From: Achatina immaculata
Taxonomy: Eukaryota > Mollusca > Gastropoda > Stylommatophora > Achatinidae
DNA: 64,000 nucleotides
Direction of reading: 5' to 3'
NCBI GenBank assembly: GCA_009760885.1
Contig: CM019715.1
Location: 22,657,642 to 22,721,641, forward strand
Positions 42,838-54,221 of the stretch are shown piece after piece. How positions within the stretch are numbered: the first letter of the stretch is position 1; the number at the start of each line of letters is the position of its first letter. The translations under genes and the position numbers were made by a program. The notes under the pieces are model-generated. The model saw only the letters and a program-made list of their open reading frames with translations. It was not told the origin of the DNA and ran no database searches.

Positions 42838-43090
42838 ATGACGCCCTAGCGTCAGCTTTGGTGAACCATAGCCGGCCAAGACCCTGTCCCACCTCTCCAC
42901 TGGTACCCCTAGTAGCAGTTTTAGCCTGGCTAACGGGGCAGGGATCGCTATAGTCCCTAATGCGGTGGGGTCTGCTAAAGAAGCATTGTAGATCCCATAA
43001 GCTCCACTCGTGGATTGAAAAAAAAAAGCAGCCGTAATTTGCTCCCAATACGACCCGATGATGTGCCTCAGTCACTCCTTCACAGCATCG
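42838..43090 (-). repeat. dispersed repeat family R, copy 2
   Basis: Reverse strand of the R sequence: GGCCAAGACCCTGTCCCACC, TAGCCTGGCTAACGGGGCAG, ATAGTCCCTAATGCGG. Its right part (AGCAGCCGTAATTTGCTCCC) matches GGGAGCGGGTTATGGCGGCT of copy 4. Confidence 0.8.
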
Positions 43091-43094
43091 GCTG

Positions 43095-43770
43095 TAAAGA
43101 CATCATGCTCTCCGTTCCAGGGAGACAGAAGTAGAAGAACTACCATGACATAACACTAAACACCCCATAACGAAAACGCAAAGAGAAGAATGAATTAAGC
43201 AGGAAAACTATGACTGATTTGCTGCTTGACTTAGTTCTTCTGTCTTCACTTGTGTACTGTCTCTCCTGAGTTGTTGTCTTGCCGTAGTGAGAAAGCATGT
43301 GTGTTTCCAGATAGCTATGTCGGCGGGAGCAGAAGTTCATCTCAAGCTCACCCAACCTAGACAAGTATGAGGATATGGACCAGGCAAAACACAACTCAAA
43401 TACCTGCTGCCATGTAGGACGACTGGGACAGTCAAAGGCTATGGAAACAAATCCAAAAGAAATGTATGACCAGGGCGCAAAATGACGTAGATACGCGAAG
43501 ACTTACAGTACAACGCAACATACGTTTTCATGACGTCACTTTTGTACTAACGTTAAACAATAATTTCCTCCATTTGACTTTCTTCGACACACTTTTGTGC
43601 AGTTATTTATCTGTCAAGAAAAAATTAATCTATTCTCTCCTATTATATGTTGTTTTCCGCGCGATGAGTTAGTTTTCTCTTAATGTGAAAATTACTTTTT
43701 TTTAAAAATCGTAGTGTTGATAGTGACGTTAGTTGTGATAATATTAGTAAAAGTATTCTTGATTATGTTT
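43095..43770. other. nothing recognised
   Basis: Short open frames without motifs. Confidence 0.4.
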
Positions 43771-43776
43771 ATACTA

Positions 43777-44116
43777 CAGGCAGGCCCCAGATTACGAATG
43801 TCCGACTTACGTACAACCGATACTTACAAACGAGCCCCGTAAAACCTTATATATATATATATATATATATTCCTGCTACATACAGCGGTTCGTAAAACAA
43901 ATGACCTTTACTTACTGCTCACGTCCACAGTGATTCGTCTGTTTCTTTAATGTTTTCTTTTCTGCATAGAAAAATACACTATTTACCATATACTAAGACA
44001 ATCATTTGACTAACTGACGTTAGATGTGAGTCGTACACAACTCTTCCGACTTACGCACAAATTAGTTTACGAGCAGACTTAAGGACTGAACTCGTTCGTA
44101 AACCGGGGACTGTCTG
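43777..44116. mobile_element. MITE of the pogo/mariner type
   Basis: Left end CAGGCAGGCCCCAGATTACG and right end, reversed, CAGACAGTCCCCGGTTTACG; both continue AA(C/T)G. TA flanks both sides (43775-43776, 44117-44118). 340 bp, includes an (AT)n run, no coding. CAG-CAGTCCCC...TTACGAACG ends are typical of pogo-like elements. Confidence 0.8.
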
Positions 44117-44282
44117 TATTACAAACAGAATAGAACAGTCCGTGCTTGGTATTTTGTGAGTTATTTTGTCTTGTTGAAATGAGACAGCTTTCTAAATATA
44201 ATAATATGAGATACCTGCTCGCATACGCATTACGGGTTTCTGTTGATCAGATGATTTCATTTTTTTCTTGATGTAAATGAAT

Positions 44283-44822
44283 GTGGTCATGTCTAGGAAA
44301 TGGAAGTGGATTGGCCACACTCTGAGAAAATATCTGTGCATTTGTTCTGTTCATTCTCCATGATATATGACTTACTTTCCACATTTCTGCTGTATTTATC
44401 ATTCTCTCCGACTGATTTATACAGATATACAAAACAGATATAGAATTTTATAAATCTCGGGGGGGAGGGGGGAAGCGGGGAGTTGCGTATGGTACTAGTG
44501 CTGCTTTAATTACAAACATGTCTTTACAACATAAGAACCTACACATCATGTCTATGAAATGGAGGTGGACTGACCACACTCTGAGAAAATCCGACACCAG
44601 CATAGCAAGACAGGCACTGACATGAAATCCTCAAGGAAACAGAAAACGAGGAAGACCTAGACTTACTTGGAGAAGAGAAATTATGACAGTGCTCAGAGAC
44701 AAGGGATACACATGGAAGGAAGAAGAGAATAATTCCAAGAACAGTGATGACTGGAGAGCCTTTATCCGTGGCCTGTGCTCTCAAGGGAGTGAAAGTCGAT
44801 GATGATGATGATGATGATGATG
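44283..44822 (+). mobile_element. LINE family NLR-3, 3' end with internal foreign block
   Basis: Plus frame WRWTDHTLRKSDTSIARQAL-like, GNRKRGRPRLTWRREIMTVL, KGYTWKEEENNS, DWRAFIRGLCSQGS, then a stop in a (GAT)n tail (44799-44822). A 210-bp block (44336-44545) lies between two copies of about 45 bp (TCTAGGAAATGGAAGTGG / TCTATGAAATGGAGGTGG). The block is the reverse complement of the DNA around the NLR-2 insertion at 36-37 kb. Confidence 0.82.
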
Positions 44823-44829
44823 TGATGTG

Positions 44830-45320
44830 AATGTGGTGGACACTGAATAGTTACCAGAAACTGCATCTTAATAAATCATTGTGCAACTGCAAGGCGTTGC
44901 GCATCACAGTAAGCCGGACACTCTGCTGACAGTTCATGCAAAGGTTGCCTTTATGAATATAAACTAGGTTCAAACAGACAGAGAGAGAGAGGGTGAGGGG
45001 AAGAGAGAGACAGCAGACAGAGACAGAAGGAGAATGCAAAACTAATAAGAGAATTGCGTCTCAGTGTATGTAGTCATCTCTCCCTAGCTGTTAGCAGCAT
45101 TGATTTCATTTTGGTGAGTTTTTTTATTTCTTCCCCGGTATGTTTTGTTCGTTTATTTCACACAAAGAGAATATTATTTATAGATGACACTGACATCTCA
45201 GTCTGGAGAAGTGGCTATAATGTAGCAGTGTAATTATGGTTTTTGTAAAGTCAGTTCTAAAGTTACACAGCCATTTCATTTTGTAAACACGGAATTACTA
45301 TATTCATGTAATACTTTAAA
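44830..45320. other. nothing recognised
   Basis: AGAG-rich patch near 44978-45030; otherwise unassigned. Confidence 0.4.
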
Positions 45321-45324
45321 CAAC

Positions 45325-45690
45325 AAAAACAGCAGCAGCAACAGCAACAGTAGGAGCAACAACAACGAGAACAACAACAACACCGATGACAACAACAACA
45401 ATAACGACGAGGACGACGACAACAACAACAACAACAACAACGAGGATAACAAAACAACAGCAGCAACAACAACAACGAGTACAACAACAACAACGAGGAC
45501 AACAACAACAGCAATAAAAACGAGGACAAAAACAACGAGAGAATAACACCAACAACGAGGACAACAGCAACAACAATGATGATGACAACAACAACAACAA
45601 TGAGGACAAGAGCAACAACGAGGATAACAACAATAACAACAACGAAGACAACAATAATCAGGGCAACAACAACAACAGCAACAACACCGA
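45325..45690 (+). repeat. CAA/CGA-rich trinucleotide array
   Basis: About 365 bp of ACAACAAC interspersed with ACGAGGAC. Val/Leu/Cys frames on the minus strand and Thr-rich ones on the plus strand are artefacts. Confidence 0.95.
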
Positions 45691-45954
45691 GGACTATTAT
45701 CTCTCTCCTTCCCTTTCCCCTTCCCCTCACCCCCCCCCCGACACCTTCTCCTCTAGCGGCTATTATGTTTCTATTGCCTTTCCCCCCACCCCTTTCTACC
45801 ACTTGTTTTCCTCCTCTCTCTCCACCTCTTCTTTACGATTGGCTCTATCGGCGTATCCTTTGTGTGGCCCGCGTGGTTCCTATGCATCTTCTAATCGACA
45901 CGCATTTCTGTTTCCTACTTCTGGAGGAGGCCATATTAAAATAAGTTCTTCGTT

Positions 45955-46140
45955 TAGTTATTTGTTTGTGTCTCGTGCATGTAATCCTCGAAAAAGGCTC
46001 ACTCCGAAATATCGGATGTTGTGTGTTTTTCATTTATTCATTCTCATACTTTCTATTCGTTTTTTTTTTCTCACTTTACTCACTCCCGCTGCCACTTTGT
46101 AGAACTACACCATACACCTCTATCTAACTTTATTATTTAA
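45955..46140 (+). mobile_element. PLE-like 3' fragment, family 2
   Basis: Plus strand: TAATCCTCGAAAAAGG, GGCTCACTCCGAAATATCGG, ATGTTGTGTGTTTTTCATTT and later AACCAGTTTTACTGCAGTTG. Best-kept copy of the family. Confidence 0.5.
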
Positions 46141-46177
46141 CCAGTTTTACTGCAGTTGCCATCCCTTTTATCTGCCA

Positions 46178-46440
46178 CAACACCAAGGACAACAGCAACA
46201 ATGGGGACGACAACAACAACGAGGACGACAACAAAAACGAGGACAACAACAACGACGACAACAAAAACGAGGACAACAACAACGACGACGACAACAACAA
46301 CGAGGACAACAACAAAAATAACAACGAGGACAACAACAACGAGGACAGCAGCAACAACGAGGAAAATGATAACAACGAGGGGACAACAACGAGAACAACA
46401 GCAGCAAAAACAACAACGAAGACAACAACAACAGCAATAT
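46178..46440 (+). repeat. second CAA/CGA-rich trinucleotide array
   Basis: Same composition as 45325-45690 (ACAACAACGAGGACAACAAC). The family-2 fragment lies between the two arrays. Confidence 0.95.
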
Positions 46441-46524
46441 AAAGTAAATAGCCACACTTTTCACCGCTAAATTTTTTTCCATAAATGACGCGATTTATAT
46501 TTTTTAACATTCGTTAAAGTTAAA

Positions 46525-46635
46525 ATGGATGCATCAGTAGCAGGGCATCTTGCTTACAACCGAGAGGCCTACAGAAGAGCTGTTAGGGAGGTAATGTTCC
46601 GCAATGGATATGCAAATGGTTGACTGACTGTAAGT
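46525..46635 (+). mobile_element. RTE 3'-end stub
   Basis: GATGCATCAGTAGCAGGGCA, then CGAGAGGCCTACAGAAGAGC and GATATGCAAATGGTTGACTG: the last about 105 bp of RTE with a short GACT-type tail. Confidence 0.82.
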
Positions 46636-46639
46636 TAAA

Positions 46640-47500
46640 AACAAAACAATAAAAAAAACTCAAAACTAGGAAACAAAACCATATGTCCCGGTTATCCTAT
46701 TTATAATTTTGTGAAAGCCATGAAAGTGACTCAGTATGGGGGGGGGGGGGGGGAGAGAAATGGTTTCTCATTTTACTTTTTAGAAACAGTTCTGGTGTGA
46801 GACAGTCATTGATTTACCCTCCTTTTGTTCAGTTTTAAACTGAACTATAGCAGCTGTATACATGATGACGTATACCACAACATCTTGCGAATCAAGGAAC
46901 AATGTTCACAACCCATACATGTTTACACACATGTAATTCAATGATAAGACCGTATCAACAGTAATGGCTTTTAAAGTAAGAGAATACACTTTTGTGGGAT
47001 TTGACCTCGAAAAAATCCTAGACAAAGTACTTTAGTGAGATGTAAGAGAAAGAAAAATCACAAGAGAATTACCTTATTACTCCGATAGGACGAGCAGCTG
47101 TCTAGCCAAGAGGAAACAGTGTGCTAAAGAACTGCGCTATCTTGCACCTCGTTGTTTCCTATATATTTAAAAAAATTGTTAATGACTTTTAATCCTTCTA
47201 GCTCATGATGATGATTAATCTAAGGCGAAATGGTGATGAAGGTAGTGAAATGACACATAAAAAAGTGCAGGAAAACATGATGAATAACATAATCCAGGCA
47301 GCGTTGCAATCTGCACAGTTTACTTCGCCATAGGAATGAAAATATCGACATTCTACAACGACTAACAATCTACAAGTGCTACCCAACATTAGACTAGAGA
47401 TATGTTTTTCTTACATTCTACCCTACAGTCAGAACCAGACACAAAACGAACTTTCTCCCATGACGTTTTAATATTCTAATCTTTTAAAATTCACACACTC
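46640..47500. other. nothing recognised
   Basis: G-run of about 17 at 46738. No coding or element structure. Confidence 0.4.
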
Positions 47501-47507
47501 AAATCAC

Positions 47508-48395
47508 AACACGTTCTCTCCAATCAAAATCACAACACTTTCTCTCCAATCAAAATCACAACACTTTCTCTCCAAACAAAACCATAACACTTTCTCTACA
47601 AACAAAACATTAACACTTTCTCTCCAAACAAAACCATAATACTTTCTCTACAGACAAAATCACAACACTTTCTCTCCAAACAAAACCACAACACTTTCTC
47701 TACAAACAAAATCACAACACTTTCTCTCCAAACAAAACCATAACTCTTTCTCTACAAACAAAACCACAACACTTTCTCTCCAACCAAAACCATAACACTT
47801 TCTCTACAAACAAAATCACAACACTTTCTCTCCAACCAAAATAATAACACTTTCTCTCCAAACAAAACCACAACACTTTCTCTCCAAACAAAACCATAAC
47901 ACTTTCTCTACAAACAAAACCACAACACTTTCTCTACAAACAAAATCACAACACTTTCTCTCCAAACAAAACCATAACACTTTCTCTCCAACCAAAACCA
48001 TAACACTTTCTCTACAAAGAAAATCACAACACTTTCTCTACAAACAAAATCAAAACACTTTCTCTACAAACAAAACCACAACACTTTCTCTACAAACAAA
48101 ACCACAACACTTTCTCTACAAACAAAACATTAACACTTTCTCTACAACCAAAACCATAACACTTTCTCTACAAAGAAAATCACAACACTTTCTCTACAAA
48201 CAAAATCACAACACTTTCTCTACAAACAAAACCGTAACACATTCTCTCCAAACAAAACCACAACACTTTCTCTACAAACAAAACCACAACACTTTCTCTC
48301 CAAACAAAACCACAACACTTTCTCTCCAACCAAAATCAAAACACTTTCTCTACAAATAAAATCACACTTTCTCTCGAAACAAAATCACAACACAG
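47508..48395 (-). repeat. 26-bp minisatellite, about 33 copies
   Basis: AACACTTTCTCTCCAAACAA plus AACCAT or ATCACA, exact 26-bp steps (e.g. 47535, 47561). Variation is mainly CTCC/CTAC and CCATA/CCACA/TCACA. Minus-strand frames rich in GEKVLWF are artefacts. Confidence 0.97.
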
Positions 48396-48519
48396 ACTCG
48401 ACGCAAGAAAAAAAAAGACTGAGAAACAGTGAGAAGGACTGACCGACACTAAAAGTCTAGCACAGCTTGACCGTATCTTGACAGCTGCTGAACTTTGTTT
48501 ACACACATTCTGTTATATA

Positions 48520-49065
48520 TAAAGCGGGTGCAGAAATTCAAATACCTTGGATTAGTAATGACTTCAGATGGGAAATGCAGAACAGAATAGGCCAAGCAAA
48601 GACTGCATTTCAGAGAAACAGAAACATATTATGCAACACATCCTTGTCGATGAATGTTAGAAAACGAGTCCTAAAATGCTATATTGAACCTATCTTGTTA
48701 TATGGAAGTGAATCATGGACAATAGGCAAGTCTGCACCAAAGTCACTGGAAGCAGCAGAAATGTAGTTTATTAGAAGAATGTTGCGAATCCACTGGACAG
48801 CAAAAATAACTAATGAAGAATGTTTGAGAAGAGCTGGAGATCGAAAAAATCTTGTAAAAAAAAATAATAATAAGTAAGAGAAAGAGACAATGTAATTTCA
48901 TAGGATATGCTGTGAGAAGAAGGGGCATAGAAAAAATTTTTACAGGAAAAATAGAGAAGAAGAGAGAGAGGAAGAACAAGAGAAATGATACTGGACAGTC
49001 TGATGAGATGGTGTGAGAGGAGATCACCAACTGAGCTGATGGCCTGCATGAAGGATCGTGTGCTC
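48520..49065 (+). mobile_element. LINE C-terminus, another family
   Basis: Plus frame: QKFKYLGLVMTSDG-like, RIGQAKTAFQRNRNIL, VRKRVLKCYIEPILLYGSES, WTIGKSAPKSLEAAEM, FIRRMLRIHWTAK-like; further on GRTREMILDSLMRW. Then a (TCA)n tail at about 49068-49095. Frameshifted. Confidence 0.78.
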
Positions 49066-49190
49066 TCATCATCATCATCATCATCATCATCATCAGGTGT
49101 CGTGCCGACTGGTGTTGGCTATTATGCTTCTCCAGAGTACTCTGGCATAATAGCCAACGTCAGTCGGCACGGCACATGATGATGATGATA

Positions 49191-49220
<30 letters not shown>
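49062..49220. repeat. large palindrome with ATC/GAT arms
   Basis: From the (TCA)n run, GTGCCGACTG-GTTGGCTATTATGC-CCAGAG lies opposite CTCTGGCATAATAGCCAAC, GTCAGTCGGCAC and then a (GAT)n run. Loop of only a few bases near 49135-49140; combined arms of roughly 70 bp. Confidence 0.88.
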
Positions 49221-49224
<4 letters not shown>

Positions 49225-49690
49225 ACTTTGCATAGTCAAGCATTTGAATTTCACTTATATTAATATTTTTCTCAAATGAAAATAGAAAAAAAAAGAAACT
49301 CACGTCCTTGTACCCGCTGGTTCTTCTCTCCCCCCCCCCCACCGTTCACCCTCAGAGCCCCGGAGCAATGCACCAAAGAACCCCCACCCCTCCCCCCTGT
49401 GGCCCAGTTTAAAAGATGTAGCTCTACATGTAATGGAAACTGAGGTGTTGTGTTTCGGTATTTATAAATTGTCAGGACAGTCTCTTATACAAACACATTC
49501 CATTAAGCAAAGATTCTTCAAGCCTCTTCAAGAACCTTCTATACCTTGAGGCCTGTCGGATCTAACAATCCAGTACTCGCAGATTCGATACTCACACTCG
49601 AATACCGCGATTTGGAATCAATTATCGGAAACTGAATTTATGGAGTCGATAATGAATTCTTCTGAGAATCTCTCGATAGAATCCACAATA
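49221..49690. other. nothing recognised
   Basis: C-rich stretches at 49330 and 49380; no coding frame. Confidence 0.4.
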
Positions 49691-49693
49691 ATC

Positions 49694-49702
49694 TCTTCTC
49701 CA

Positions 49703-49760
<58 letters not shown>
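49694..49760 (+). repeat. (CT)n microsatellite
   Basis: About 65 bp of CTCT with one TTCT break. Confidence 0.97.
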
Positions 49761-49761
<1 letters not shown>

Positions 49762-50084
49762 AAGGGAATGAACGTTCCAGACTGAAGTCAGTGCACGAGG
49801 ATGCTTTTGTAGACGCTTGTGAGTATTCGAGTCTCAAAACTAATTTAAATCAACGGCCGAACCCTTTGGGGTGAGAGAGTTGTGAAAGTCCACCGAAGGA
49901 GAACAAAGATCAAAAAAATAAACCACCCAAACTTGGGCATTAATAATATGGATCAGTGTTTTCATCGAGTACTTCATGTGATTCGAATTCAGCTCGCTGG
50001 TGTTTTGAAATCGAGAATATTTGAATACATGAATCTTCTTGATGTGCTACAGACACTGAAAATGTGTTTATTTACGTTTTATTT

Positions 50085-50530
50085 GTTTATCTGGAAACTG
50101 TTTATTCACACTGGCATGTTTGTAATGTGCGAACTGTTTATTCACATTGGTATGTTTGTAATGTGTGAACTGTTTATTCACATTGGTATGTTTGTAATGT
50201 GTGAACTGTTTATTCACATTGGTATGTTTGTAATGTGCGAACTGTTTATTCACACTGGTATGTTTGTAATGTGTGAACTGTTTATTCACATTGGTATGTT
50301 TGTAATGTGTGAACTGTTTATTCACATTGGCATGTTTGTAATGTGTGAACTGTTTATTCACGTTGGTATATTTGTAATGTGTGAACTGTTTATTCACGTT
50401 GGTATGTTTATAATGTGTGAATTGTTTATTCAGATTGATATGTTTGTAATGTGTGAATTGTTTATTCACTTTGATGTGTTTGCAATGTGTGAATTGTTTA
50501 TCCACGTTGGTATGTTTGTAATGTGTTAAG
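50085..50530 (+). repeat. 36-bp minisatellite, about 12 copies, open on both strands
   Basis: GAACTGTTTATTCACATTGG + TATGTTTGTAATGTGT. The plus strand encodes CELFIHIGMFVM and the minus strand NKQFTHYKHTNV per unit. The plus frame extends upstream to 49882 (215 codons), but I see no domain, splice or promoter evidence. Confidence 0.95.
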
Positions 50531-50574
50531 ATGTAGAATTTCCTTACCGAAGATCACAGATTTTAACATAGTCA

Positions 50575-50832
50575 ACATCATCATCATCATCATCGTCACG
50601 CTATGAAGCGCTAAGATAGAGGCAAAAATCTCTCCACGTAGCTCTGTCTTTTGTCTTTTGATTTCCTGCACTTTGGGGATTGCGTCTGGAGGAGTGTGTA
50701 GTCGAGTCGATGAGACACAGCTTCTCGGAATGAAGGTGGTGCGTTCTGTTCCTCAAGCTGATTTAAATGAAGTTTCTCTCTGATGAGGCAGGCCCTACGA
50801 GCTTTTTTAAATCTATATTTGTCATCCATTTT
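50575..50832 (-). mobile_element. possible LINE or repeat 3' end
   Basis: A (CAT)n run at 50575-50594 ends a minus-strand 72-codon frame (YRFKKARRACLIREKLHL, SYVERFLPLS). The position of the trinucleotide run fits a LINE tail, but no known LINE motif is present. Confidence 0.3.
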
Positions 50833-50844
50833 TCGTGTTTTTTT

Positions 50845-51075
50845 AAAAAATCTGTTGTGTTGTTTTTGTATGTGATCCTTAAAAAAGCCTTTTGCAAAAT
50901 TTTGGATTATTGTATGTTCTTCGTGTGTATGTACTCATTTGTTTTCTGCCATTCCTGTTTCAGACAACTTTCCTCACCCTTTCTATCTTTTTGCAACACT
51001 GAACCATACACACATCTATTTTCATTCACTAGAACCAGTTTTACCGCAGTTGCCATCTCGTTTATGCTTCATGGC
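50845..51075 (+). mobile_element. PLE-like 3' fragment, family 2
   Basis: TGTATGTGATCCTTAAAAAA, GCCTTTTGCAAAATTTTGGA, ACCAGTTTTACCGCAGTTGC; same block as 45955. Confidence 0.45.
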
Positions 51076-51645
51076 TTTTGCCATTTCTATTCTTTTCTTT
51101 ACCTCCGTCTCGCATCTCAAATTCACGGCGACTATATATCCTAGATAGCTGTAGTTTGTCACTTATTCCAATTTCTCTTTGTTTATGTGCCATCAGAAAC
51201 ACTAACGAAAAAAAAAATACTGTTGAGGACGCTGTGTTGTGGCTTGGGAGTTAATGGGGCGGTAGCTTGAAAAAATTTGAAAACCACTATACGGCGTCAA
51301 AGTACAACAGATGTAGAAGCAGCTCAAATGTTCAGAACACTTACCAAGGCAATACTTTAAGTCTTCGATCTTTCTTGCAATAAATACCTACAGTACAGCT
51401 TCAAATCTGCTTGTGTAACGCTTTGTTACACTAGAGAACAATCTTAAGTTGTTAAGAAATCAATATGACAAACTGAAATGGATGAAAATTATTCCGTGTA
51501 AGCCAGTCTGGACACGTTGCGGATCTCAGAAACTTGTTGTTGACTTTTGATTTTGCAGGAACTTTATCCCCTCTAAAGACATTATCTGCCAGGTTAGTTT
51601 TTATTATCGTTTGGATAAGACCTCTCTTTTTTGTTCTTTATGCGC
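51076..51645. other. nothing recognised
   Basis: AT-rich; AAAACCACTATACGGCGTC near 51280 could be a lone hAT-type end, unproven. Confidence 0.35.
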
Positions 51646-51649
51646 ATAA

Positions 51650-52695
51650 TCTTCTTCTATCTTCCTGGAACTGTGAATTGATGTTCTTTGCAGCCGATGC
51701 GGTAAAGATGTTGAGGCACAACATCGTGTCGGCATGGGAGCTGTTTGCGGCGGATATTTTTTATTATATTTTCAGTTCCTGCGTGGAACTAAAAAAGCTC
51801 AGATGTGCAGTACTTCTTTAACAGACTCCACCACCATGAGGACTGTGGCAGCCCCTGCTTTGTTATACAGGCTGGACCTGTTACTGAGGTTATCAACGGA
51901 TAGGTAGGACAGGGCTTTTGTCAGCTATAGTTCGTCAACCATGACACCAGTATGTTAGCTATGGGTCGCCAACCATGACGCCAGTATGTTAGCTATGGGT
52001 CGCCAAACATGACACCAGTATTTTAGCTATGGGTCGCCAACCATGACACCAGTATGTTAGCTATAGGTCGCCAACAATAACACTAGTATGTTAGCTATGG
52101 GGCGCCAACCATGACACCAGTATGTTAGCTAAGGGTCGCCAACCATGACACCAGTATACCAGCTATGGGTCGCCAACCATGACACCAGTACGTTAGCTAT
52201 AGATTGCCAACCATGACGCCAGTATGTTAGCTATGGGTCGCCAACCATGACGCCAGTATGTTAGCTATGGGTTGCCAACCATGACGCCAGTATGTTAGCT
52301 ATGGGTCGCCAACCATGACGCCAGTATGTTAGCTATGGGTCGCCAACCATGACACCAGTATGTTAGCTATGGGTCGCCAACCATGACACCAGTATGTTAG
52401 CTATGGGTCGCCAACCATGACACCAGTATGTTAGCTGTGGGTCGCCAACCATGACACCAGTATGTTAGCTATGGGTCGCCAACCATGACATCAGTATATT
52501 AGCTATGGGTCGCCAACCATGACACCAGTATGTTAGCTATAGGTCGCCAACCATGACACCAGTATGTTAGCTATGGGTCGCCAACCATGACACCAGTATG
52601 TTAGCTATGGGTCGCCAACCATGACACCAGTATGTTAGCTATGGGTCAGTGATTGCCCAATAGGACAGCGCCTTCGCTCCCGTAGGCATACAACC
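51650..52695 (+). repeat. dispersed repeat family R, copy 3, internally expanded
   Basis: Starts CTGGAACTGTGAATTGATGT and keeps TGTTCTTTGCAGCCGATGCG, ACAGACTCCACCACCATGAG and CAGGGCTTTTGTCAGCTATA, then expands into a 34-bp array, then resumes the R end (CAGTGATTGCCCAATAGGAC AGCG). Confidence 0.88.
51945..52645 (+). repeat. 34-bp minisatellite, about 20 copies
   Basis: GCTATGGGTCGCCAACCATG + ACACCAGTATGTTA. Variants include GACGCC for GACACC and AGATTGCC for GGGTCGCC. The same 34 bp occur once in R copy 4 (54468 region), so the array arose inside R. Confidence 0.95.
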
Positions 52696-52894
52696 AACAA
52701 TACAATGTATCGTCTTACACTGTAACGTTAGGATCTCTGGTTACTGAGAACGGTTCGAGATTACAGTATCGATACTACGTCTTTATACGTCATAACTTAT
52801 TGATTTAGGGAGATAATAAATAATGCGAAATTTACATTAATGAGGCAAATGAATTCTGAACGAAGCATCATCATCATCATCTTTATTGTTAAGA

Positions 52895-53112
52895 GAAGGT
52901 TCGTTAGGAGATGGACCTTGAGATGAACCTAGACAACGATGGCGAGACAACCTAGAAGAAGATATAGGCGCTCTTGGAATCGACATTTGGCAAGAAAAGT
53001 TCAAGAACACAGAGGACTTGAGATATGTCTTGTCTTCAACAGTGAGTCTCAGTGCCTGGGAAAGCTGCTGAATTCAGGAGCTGCTAGAAGAAGAAGAAGA
53101 AGAAGAAGAAGT
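52895..53112 (+). mobile_element. LINE 3' end with AAG tail
   Basis: Plus frame DNLEEDIGALGIDIWQEK, YVLSSTVSLSAWESC then stop, then (AAG)n at 53090-53111. LG-I-W....DR-W....V is the usual last segment of several LINE ORFs. Confidence 0.6.
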
Positions 53113-53159
53113 GCCGATAAATCTGATCAGCCATCTCAGTCCATGAATCTCATCTGATC

Positions 53160-54215
53160 AATTTCTATAAAGCCATCATGAAATTTTCTATCTTATCATC
53201 TGGTCTTCCTCTGCCCTTGTTCAATTTCACCTTTCCTATTGGTGTGACATTTTCAAGGCTCTCCCTTACCCTTTCACGTTATAGAGACAGAAAATGTTGA
53301 TTTTTGTTGTTTAAAAAAAACCAAAACTTTTAATTACGTTCCTGTTTTCTTTCGTGTGCCCGTAAATATTAGATATTCTTTGCATGTCATTTTGGAAGTA
53401 ACAAACCTGTAAGAAACATCACTTTTATTGGCTGCATTGATCGTTCATTCTATACTGCATCCTGATAATCTTTTCTAGGTTCAAAAAGAGTACGGGAGTG
53501 GAGGCCGCTGGAAAATGACATTTAAATTTTAATCCTAAATCCTAACTTGTAACTTCCCTTACAAGTGCGCCAGTCTTGTTGTACTTCTCTACAGGGCGAA
53601 CTTTCTTCAAAATGGCAACATTTCCACTAAGATAATTTTTTTTTAAAAATTCTGTGAATTTCCGCACATGCTGTAAACAAAGATGAGAATACGCACAATA
53701 TGGGACACGTATTTTAAAATAAGGAACATTTAGGCCTCTAGACTGAAGTAATAGGATTTTGGAGACAAATCCCTAAAGAAAAAACAGAACAGATTGTCCC
53801 GTATAATGCGGTTATTATAATACTATCTGTATATTATTCACTGCTACGGAATAATATAACTTCAGTACAGGGTTAACACTCTTATTATGATGTTTAGTGA
53901 TAAAGATGAATTTCAAAGAACGTTTTCGACTTTACTGAATATGTTTTTGTTTGTTTGTTTTGCCATATTCTACTCTTGATTATGAGATACCGTTAAAATA
54001 AAAATGAGAAGCAGAAAAAAAAATTAGAAAAATTAAAACAACATTGAAAGTAGACGTAGATGTATCTGGGCTGACATTTTTTTGTCAGGATTCTGTGTAG
54101 ATAGGAATGGACGAGAGCAATTCTGTGTTACGGGCTCCTAGTGCTCTAGACAAGGAAGAAGGTCTTATCCTCAAAATCCATCTACCATATTTGTTTGTTT
54201 TGTTTGTGCGATCTC
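53160..54215. other. nothing recognised
   Basis: AT-rich single-copy-like DNA, no coding motifs. Confidence 0.45.
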
Positions 54216-54221
54216 CCTGTA

